NCBI GenBank assembly: GCA_907163345.1
Contig: CAJQUN010001324.1
Span: 1 to 64,000, forward strand
DNA: 64,000 nt
Source: Haberlea rhodopensis
Lineage: Eukaryota > Streptophyta > Magnoliopsida > Lamiales > Gesneriaceae
Reading direction: 5' to 3'
Part shown: piece after piece, positions 57,436 through 64,000 of the stretch
Numbering within the stretch: position 1 is the first letter of the stretch
Layout: the number at the start of each line of letters is the position of its first letter
Notes under the pieces: model-generated
Database searches by the model: none
Seen by the model: only the letters and a program-made list of their open reading frames with translations
Told to the model about the DNA's origin: nothing
Program-made: the position numbers and the translations under genes

Positions 57436-58217
57436 ATGGCAAAACAAAGGGTGACTTTACTTACAGTCACAGTACTGTTGCTTGTGTTAATTGATGGTTC
57501 AGATAGTTCACAATACATCGTTGGAGATTTAATTTGGTCCATCCCTCCAACAAATGGCTTCTATACCAATTGGTCCTCCTCTCAATCCTTTCACATTGGC
57601 GACACATTACGTAATTCTTGATTTTTCTTGAATTTTACATTCATTATGATGAAAAGAAAAGATTTCATACTTCATGGGTAATTTTTTTTAAATAAGTTTT
57701 ATAAAATTTAATTTCGATCTGTGTAAAAAGATCTAATTTTTTTAAATTGTAAAATGCTTCTTTGGTATTCATTTTCGCAAAACAATGAATTTTCGACAGT
57801 CGCTACTCGAAGCTTTTAAGGGCTAAAAACATGAAAAATTTCGTGTTCAAAATGGAATGACATGCCTGATGCTTCTCTCTATCTTATTTTAATTTCAATA
57901 TAGATTTCGACTTTGATTCGGGGCTCTACGATGTCATCGAAGTGTCGAGAGGGGAATATGATGGATGCAGTACAGATCAGCCCTTCAAGGCATTCATGGA
58001 AGGTCCAGCGGTAATTAATCTTAATGAAAAAGGGGTGTTTTATTTTATATGTAATGTTTCAAATTACTGCAAATTAGGACAAAAGGTTAGTGTTATAGTT
58101 GAAGAAAAGGTCACAGATATTTCACCCAATTTAAGTCCCTCTCCCTCACCTGATATGTCACCCAATTTAAGTCCCTCACCTGATATGCTTGAACAGAATC
58201 ATCGGGTGTTGTCCTAA
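57436..58217 (+). CDS. early-nodulin-like phytocyanin, copy A (chimeric 3' end)
   Basis: Exons 57436-57610 and 57904-58217 (TTAC|GTAATT ... ATATAG|ATTT) give 162 aa. Residues 1-24 form a signal peptide ('LLTVTVLLLVL'). A phytocyanin fold follows: 'YIVGDLIWSIPP', 'GDTLHFDFDSGLYDVIEVS', 'FYFICNVSNYCKLGQKVSV'. The intron sits after 'GDTL', as usual in this family. Both His copper ligands are replaced (Tyr in 'LYDV' and in 'NYCK'), while both Cys are kept, which fits ENODL proteins that do not bind copper. A short Pro/Ser tail ('PNLSPSPDM' repeats) follows. The last ten codons are antisense of the GLR exon, and no GPI-type hydrophobic tail is present. Upstream, the frame is open through segment Y. 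Confidence 0.78.
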
Positions 58218-58377
58218 CAGCGTAACGACTTTCATCGTATGTAAGAGCTGAAGTTTTTGCAGTAAACGACACAAATGGCACATGAACTTTTTCTCCAAGT
58301 TCTGCAACAAATGTATCTTGCATTGATCCTCGAGGCCCTAAAATCCCATGCACTTTTTCATACTTCAGTAATTCTTA
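58180..58377 (-). pseudogene. single exon of a plant glutamate-receptor-like gene, copy A
   Basis: This 198-nt exon has an acceptor (CATGCAG|) and a donor (CAG|GTGAGG). It encodes part of the extracellular ligand-binding (ANF receptor) domain: 'ELLKYEKVHGILGPRGSMQ', 'VPFVSFTA', 'YAVRTTPDDSVQAY'. GLRs are plasma-membrane ligand-gated Ca2+ channels. No neighbouring exon of the gene is visible, so it is a captured or leftover fragment. Its 3' end overlaps the ENODL coding end on the other strand. Confidence 0.72.
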
Positions 58378-58849
58378 CTGCATGACATTTCAATCAGAAG
58401 TTTAGTAGCTTCCTAAATCAACAATCATACTTGTTAGTTGCTAACATTTCTAAAAACCCAAAAAACAAAAAAAAAAAAGGAAAAAGAAAAAAACAAAGGC
58501 ATACTTGTTAACATTCATGGAAAAATCAAGTTAAAATATTATGTTTCCTGACAAAAATTAACAGATTATTTCATATAAAACTCATACTCCTAAAATATAA
58601 ATTGATATTGTCAAGATCCCAATAGTTTATTTGAAATCTTAACTAGTTATTTTGAAAAACATTATTGACAATTTCTTAAATTTAACAAGTTAATGCACTT
58701 AATTTTAAATAAGGTGGTGCACTTAATTTTAATAAGTGCACCACTTGATTTTAATAATGTGGTTTATTTGCGTAAAATTAAAACACCGATAAGATGATTT
58801 CACTTCGATGTGTACTATAAGATAAATGCTTCCGGAAAATGTGAAATGC

Positions 58850-59175
58850 TTCGTGTGAAATTAATTGGGTCTTTTAGTACGAATTCCTTCATAAAAAGTT
58901 GCATCTCTACATAAAGTGGTGCAATACTTGGTTGAAAGGGTGCTTTGGTAGGTTAACCAGTGACACCTTAACCCCGAATACATCGTAATACCTTCAACAA
59001 TGTCAAATTAGTGGGGTTTTTTAGTACGAATTCCTTCATGAAAAGTCGCATGTCTACACAAAGTGGTGCAATACTTGGTTGAAAAGGTGCTTGAGTAGGT
59101 TAAAAGTGACATTTCAACCCCGAATACATCATTCAACTGTGTCAAATTAGTGGGGGGTTTTTTAGTACGAATTAC
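58850..59175. repeat. 147-bp repeat family, inverted orientation, about two copies
   Basis: Complement of the family unit (TTGGTTGAAAGGGTGC, TAGTACGAATTCCTTCAT). Mirrored at 63030-63510. Confidence 0.88.
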
Positions 59176-59884
59176 TCCATCCAATGGATGGGATCACCCC
59201 ATGGGGTAGCCAATAAAAAATCCTCAAATACCATGCTGATTATATTAGCATATTGTTTTATCTTCTCCTACCAATAATCAATTTTCAACTAGTAAATGCT
59301 GCATTATTTTAGATATGAAAATTCATAATCAGAATATCATAATTTAAACATTAAAATATATTAAATATACATGTAAAGTATTCATATATTAATATAATAT
59401 CACTAATGCTTCCCGTTAAGTCATATTATGTCATCATTGTTGGTTAAAAAGGAACATTCTTAATTTATCCTTAACTTGTACCATTTTATAATAAATCTAA
59501 TAAAAAATAAATATTATTTGTACATATAAGAAAATAGTAAAAATAGTTTAACGACCATTAGAACAAAATTATTTTTCAAAGTTTTAAAATATGTAAAACA
59601 TTGAAACCGACGACTTAATGATTTACATGGGCTTCATTAATTGTCGTATATTGTTTTCTTATTGCTGAAGTTCTCAAAGAATTCACAATTCAATGTTCAA
59701 AAATGCCTTCTTCTGTTTATATATATGTATAGAAGTGGATATAAACTAGTTAGTTTTGGAAGTTAAAAATGAAACTTTATGAGACTTCTCTTCAACCGTC
59801 AACACATCCTATAAACAAACTTGTAACTGCCATCTATAAAATCCCTTTTTCTTCTTTAAAACACAACAAGAAAAAAAAAAAGGA
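59176..59884 (+). other. 5' flank of ENODL copy B
   Basis: AT-rich; a TATA-like TTTATATATATGTATAG lies near 59717 and an A-rich leader ends in AAAAAAGG directly before the ATG at 59885. This promoter-like flank is absent from copy A, where other exons are joined instead. It is mirrored at 62336-63025. Confidence 0.55.
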
Positions 59885-60649
59885 ATGGCAAAACAAAGGG
59901 TGATTTTACTTACAGTCACAGTACTGTTGCTTGTGTTAATGGATTGTTCAGATAGTTCACAATACATCATTGGAGATTTAATTTGGTCTATCCCTCCAAC
60001 AAATGGCTTCTATACCAATTGGTCCTCCTCTCAATCCTTTCACATTGGCGACACATTATGTAATTCTTGATTTTTCTTGAATTTTACATTCATTATGATG
60101 AAAAGAAAAGATTTCATACTTCATGGGTAATTTTTTTTTAAATAAGTTTTATAAATTTTAATTTCGATCTGTGTAAAAAGATCTAATTTTTTTAAATTGT
60201 AAAATGCTTCTTTGGTATTCATTTTCGCAAAACAATGAATTTTCGACAGTCGCTACTCGAAGCTTTTAAGGGCTAAAAACATGAAAAATTTCGTGTTCAA
60301 CATGGAATGACATGCCTGATGCTTCTCTCTATCTTATTTTAATTTCAATATTGAATTCGACTTCGATTCGGGGCTCTACGATGTGGTCGAAGTGTCGAGA
60401 GGGGAATATGATGGATGCAGTACAGATCAGCCCTTCAAGGCATTCATGGAAGGTCCAGCGGTAATTGATCTTAATGAAAAGGGGGTGTTTTATTTTATAT
60501 GTAATGTTTCAAATTACTGCAAATTAGGACAAAAGGTTAGTGTTATAGTTGAAGAAAATATCACAGATATTTCACCCAATTTAAGTCCCTCTCCCTCTCC
60601 CTCTCCCTCACCTGATAGATATGTCACCCAATTTAAGTCCCTCACCTGA
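59885..60649 (+). pseudogene. early-nodulin-like phytocyanin, copy B (splice acceptor lost)
   Basis: Nearly identical to copy A over both exons and the intron. Exon 1 starts at 59885 with the same signal peptide; exon 2 corresponds to 60354-60649 and ends after a longer Ser-Pro run ('SPSPSPSPD'), then leaves the frame of copy A. The acceptor that reads ATATAG in copy A is ATATTG here, and the donor is TTAT|GTAATT. Without a new acceptor the intron is retained and translation stops after 'GDTLCNS' (61 codons). It still has its own promoter-like flank. Copper ligands are missing, as in copy A. Confidence 0.75.
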
Positions 60650-60843
60650 TATGCTTGGACAGAATCATCGGGTGTTGTCCTAACAGCGTAACGACTTTCA
60701 TCGTATGTAAGAGCTGAAGTTTTTGTAGTAAACGACACAAATGGCACATGAACTCTTTCTCCAAGTTCTGCAACAAATGTATCTTGCATTGATCCTCGAG
60801 GCCCTAAAATCCCATGCACTTTTTCATACTTCAGTAATTCTTA
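60646..60843 (-). pseudogene. GLR exon, copy B
   Basis: Same 198-nt exon with both splice motifs as copy A; only a few substitutions ('GERVHVPFVSFTTKT' against 'GEKVHVPFVSFTAKT'). Confidence 0.72.
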
Positions 60844-61395
60844 CTGCATGACATTTCAATCAGAAGTTTAGTAGCTTCCTAAATCAACAAGCATACTTGT
60901 TAGTTGCTAACATTTCTAAAAACCCAAAAAACAAAAAAAAAAAGAAAAAAGGAAAAAGAAAAAAACAAAGGCATACTTGTTAACATTCATGGAAAAATCA
61001 AGTTAAAATATTATGTTTCCTGAAAAAAAAATAACAGATTATTTCATATAAAACTCATACTCCTAAAATATAAATTGATATTGTCAAGATCCCAATAGTT
61101 TATTTGACAATATAAATTGATATTGTCAAGGCTCCATCAAATAAACTATTGGGATCTTGACAATATCAATTTATATTTTAGGAGTATGAGTTTTATATGA
61201 AATAATCTGTTAATTTTTTTTCAGGAAACATAATATTTTAACTTGATTTTTCCATGAATGTTAACAAGTTTGCCTTTGTTTTTTTCTTTTTCCTTTTTTT
61301 TTTTTTGTTTTTTGGGTTTTTAGAAATGTTAGCAACTAACAAGTATGCTTGTTGATTTAGGAAGCTACTAAACTTCTGATTGAAATGTCATGCAG

Positions 61396-61593
61396 TAAGA
61401 ATTACTGAAGTATGAAAAAGTGCATGGGATTTTAGGGCCTCGAGGATCAATGCAAGATACATTTGTTGCAGAACTTGGAGAAAGAGTTCATGTGCCATTT
61501 GTGTCGTTTACTGCAAAAACTTCAGCTCTTACATACGATGAAAGTCGTTACGCTGTTAGGACAACACCCGATGATTCTGTCCAAGCATATCAG
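61396..61593 (+). pseudogene. GLR exon, copy C (inverted arm)
   Basis: Mirror of copy B on the plus strand, with CATGCAG acceptor and CAG|GTGAGG donor and an open frame. Followed by two repeats of GTGAGGGA(GA)nCTTAAATTGGGTG. Confidence 0.72.
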
Positions 61594-62335
61594 GTGAGGG
61601 ACTTAAATTGGGTGACATATCAGGTGAGGGAGAGGGACTTAAATTGGGTGAAATATCTGTGATATTTTCTTCAACTATAACACTAACCTTTTGTCCTAAT
61701 TTGCAGTAATTTGAAACATTACATATAAAATAAAACACCCCCTTTTCATTAAGATCAATTACCGCTGGACCTTCCATGAATGCCTTGAAGGGCTGATCTG
61801 TACTGCATCCATCATATTCCCCTCTCGACACTTCGACCACATCGTAGAGCCCCAAATCGAAGTCGAATTCAATATTGAAATTAAAATAAGATAGAGAGAA
61901 GCATCAGGCATGTCATTCCATGTTGAACACGAAATTTCATGTTTTTAGCCCTTAAAAGCTTCGAGTAGCGATTGTCGAAAATTCATTGTTTTGCGAAAAT
62001 GAATACCAAAGAAGCATTTTAAATTTAAAAAAAATTAGATCTTTTTAAACAGATCGAAATTAAATTTTATAAAACTTATTTAAAAAGAAATTACCCATGA
62101 AGTATGAAATCTTTTCTTTTCATCATAATGAATGTAAAATTCAAGAAAAATCAAGAATTACATAATGTGTCGCCAATGTGAAAGGATTGAGAGGAGGACC
62201 AATTGGTATAGAAGCCATTTGTTGGAGGGATGGACCAAATTAAATCTCCAATGATGTATTGTGAACTATCTGAACCATCCATTAACACAAGCAACAGTAT
62301 TGTGACTGTAGTAAAATCACCCTTTGTTTTGCCAT
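61556..62335 (-). pseudogene. early-nodulin-like phytocyanin, copy C (inverted arm)
   Basis: Mirror of copy B. The start ATG is at 62335-62333, but a two-base loss near 62310 breaks the signal-peptide frame ('MAKQRV...' no longer leads to 'TVTILLLVL'). The intron acceptor is also lost (ATATTG). Exon 2 keeps the copy A-like tail with two 'PNLSPSPDM' units. Two independent lesions make it a pseudogene. Confidence 0.78.
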
Positions 62336-63029
62336 TCCTTTTTTTTTTTTTCTTGTTTTGTTTTGAAGAAGAAAAAGGGATTTTATAGATGGCAGTTACA
62401 AGTTTGTTTGTAGGATGTGTTGACGGTTGAAGAGAAGTCTCATAAAGTTTCATTTTCAACTTCCAAAACTAACTAGTTTATATCCACTTCTATACATATA
62501 TATAAACAGAAGAAGGCATTTTTGAACATTGAATTGTGAATTCTTTGAGAACTTCAGCAATCAGAAAACAATATACTACAATTAATGAAGCCCATGTAAA
62601 TCGTTAAGTCGTCGGTTTCAATGTTTTACATATTTTAAAACTTTGAAAAATAATTTTGTTCTAATGGTCGTTAAATTATTTTTACTATTTTCTTATATGT
62701 ATAAATAATATTTATTTTTTTATTAGATATATTATAAAATGGTACAAGTTAAGGATAAATAAGAATGTCCTTTTTAACCAACAATGATGACCTAATATGA
62801 CTTAACGGGAAGCATTAGTGATATTATATATGAATACTTTGCATGTATATTTAATATATTTTAATGTTTAAATTATGATATTCTCATTATGAATTTTTAT
62901 ATCTAAAATAATGCAGCATTTACTAGTTGAAAATTGATTATTGGTAGGAGAAGATAAAACAATATGCTAATATAATCAGCATGGTATTTGAGGATTTTTT
63001 ATTGGCTACCCCATGGGGTGGTTCCATCC
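62336..63029 (-). other. 5' flank of ENODL copy C
   Basis: Mirror of 59176-59884, with the same TATA-like stretch near 62500 on the minus strand. Confidence 0.6.
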
Positions 63030-63510
63030 ACTGGATGGAGTAATTCGTACTAAAAAATCCCCCACTAATTTGACACTGTTGAATGATGTATTCGGGGTTG
63101 AAATGTCACTTTTAACCTACTCAAGCATCTTTTCAACCAAGTATTGCACCACTTTGTGTAGAGATTCGACTTTTCATGAAGGAATTTGTACTAAAAAACC
63201 CCACTAATTTGACATTGTTGAAGGTATTACGATGTATTCGGGGTTAAGGTGTCACTGGTTAACATACCCAAGCACCCTTTCAACCAAGTATTGCACCACT
63301 TTATGTAGAAATGCAACTTTTCATGAAGCAATTCGTACTAAAAAACCCCACTAATTTGACATTGTTGAAGGTATTACGATGTATTCGGGGTTAAGGTGTC
63401 ACTGGTTAACCTACCCAAGCACCCTTTCAACCAAGTATTGCACCACTTTATGTAGAGATGCAACTTTTTATGAAGGAATTCGTACTAAAAGACCCAATTA
63501 ATTTCACACG
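63030..63510. repeat. 147-bp repeat family, about three copies
   Basis: Units start CTAAAAAACCCCACTAATTT; successive starts at 63191 and 63338 give the 147-bp period. Confidence 0.9.
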
Positions 63511-64000
63511 AAGCATTTCACATTTTCCAGAAGCCTTTATCTTATAGTACACATCGAAGTGAAATCATCTTATCGGTGTTTTAATTTTACGCAAATAAAC
63601 CACATTATTAAATTAAGTGGTGCACTTATTAAAATTAAGTGCACCACCTTATTTAAAATTAAGTGCATTAACTTGTTAAATTTAAGAAATTGTCAACAAT
63701 TTTTTTCAAAATAACTAGTTAAGATTTCAAATAAACTATTGGGATCTTGACAATATCAATTTATATTTTATGAGTATGAGTTTTATATGAAATAATCTGT
63801 TAATTTTTTTCAGGAAACATAATATTTTAACTTGATTTTTCCATGAATGTTAACAAGTATGCCTTTGTTTTTTTCTTTTTCCTTTTTTTTTTGTTTTTTG
63901 GGTTTTTAGAAATGTTAGCAACTAACAAGTATGATTGTTGATTTAGGAAGCTACTAAACTTCTGATTGAAATGTCATGCAGTAAGAATTACTGAAGTATG

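Larger units (their letters stand above)
58359..64000. repeat. large palindrome (inverted repeat), running off the window
   Basis: Left arm 58359-61105, spacer 61106-61138, right arm 61139-64000. Near the centre both arms read AAATAAACTATTGGGATCTT on opposite strands. At the outer edge, 63981-64000 is the exact complement of 58359-58378. Arms hold the ENODL and GLR copies, AT-rich flanks and 147-bp repeats. Arm lengths differ by about 115 bases, mostly in the repeat-unit region. Confidence 0.93.

Overview
This is nuclear DNA of a flowering plant, almost certainly a eudicot. It is AT-rich, holds nested LTR retrotransposons with plant-type tRNA-iMet primer sites, hAT-type miniature elements, an endogenous pararetrovirus, and intron-containing fragments of plant gene families (F-box, ASR, cyclin B, early-nodulin-like phytocyanin, glutamate receptor). 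The 816-codon third ORF of the copia element looks like ORFs I associate with Gesneriaceae/Lamiales genomes; that placement is weak.

Layout. 1-15.0 kb is a nest: a very young SIRE-type Ty1/copia element (119-10800, minus strand, TSD ATAAC) sits inside an old copia copy (1-118 + 10806-13728), which abuts an old chromovirus integrase remnant (13.7-15.0 kb). 15.9-24.2 kb is gene-poor, with tandem repeats, a 574-bp hAT-type element, an ASR exon remnant and a copia gag remnant. 24.2-28.3 kb is a degraded F-box locus with its own repeats. 28.3-40.4 kb holds a solo LTR and a complete but heavily mutated Ty3/gypsy element (31211-39866, Tekay-like, TSD GTGCA) inserted in older copia-LTR-like DNA. 40.4-45.2 kb holds inverted minisatellite arrays, a TRIM element and a second hAT-type element. 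45.2-48.7 kb is a broken endogenous pararetrovirus, followed by a second, related solo LTR (48772-50848). 51.6-53.7 kb is a second, internally deleted copy of the F-box region.

54.4-64.0 kb is the most unusual part. The 5' exons and probable promoter of a B-type cyclin gene are followed by two unidentified exons and an early-nodulin-like (ENODL) phytocyanin gene. All six exons join in one open frame of 344 codons. The ENODL unit ends tail-to-tail with one exon of a plant glutamate-receptor-like (GLR) gene on the opposite strand. That unit is repeated, then mirrored in a palindrome with arms of about 2.75 kb or more around a 33-bp spacer, running off the window end.

No clearly intact single-copy host gene is seen. 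The best-preserved reading frames are the copia third ORF and the first ENODL/chimeric gene. The other coding regions carry stops, frameshifts or truncations, described per feature.
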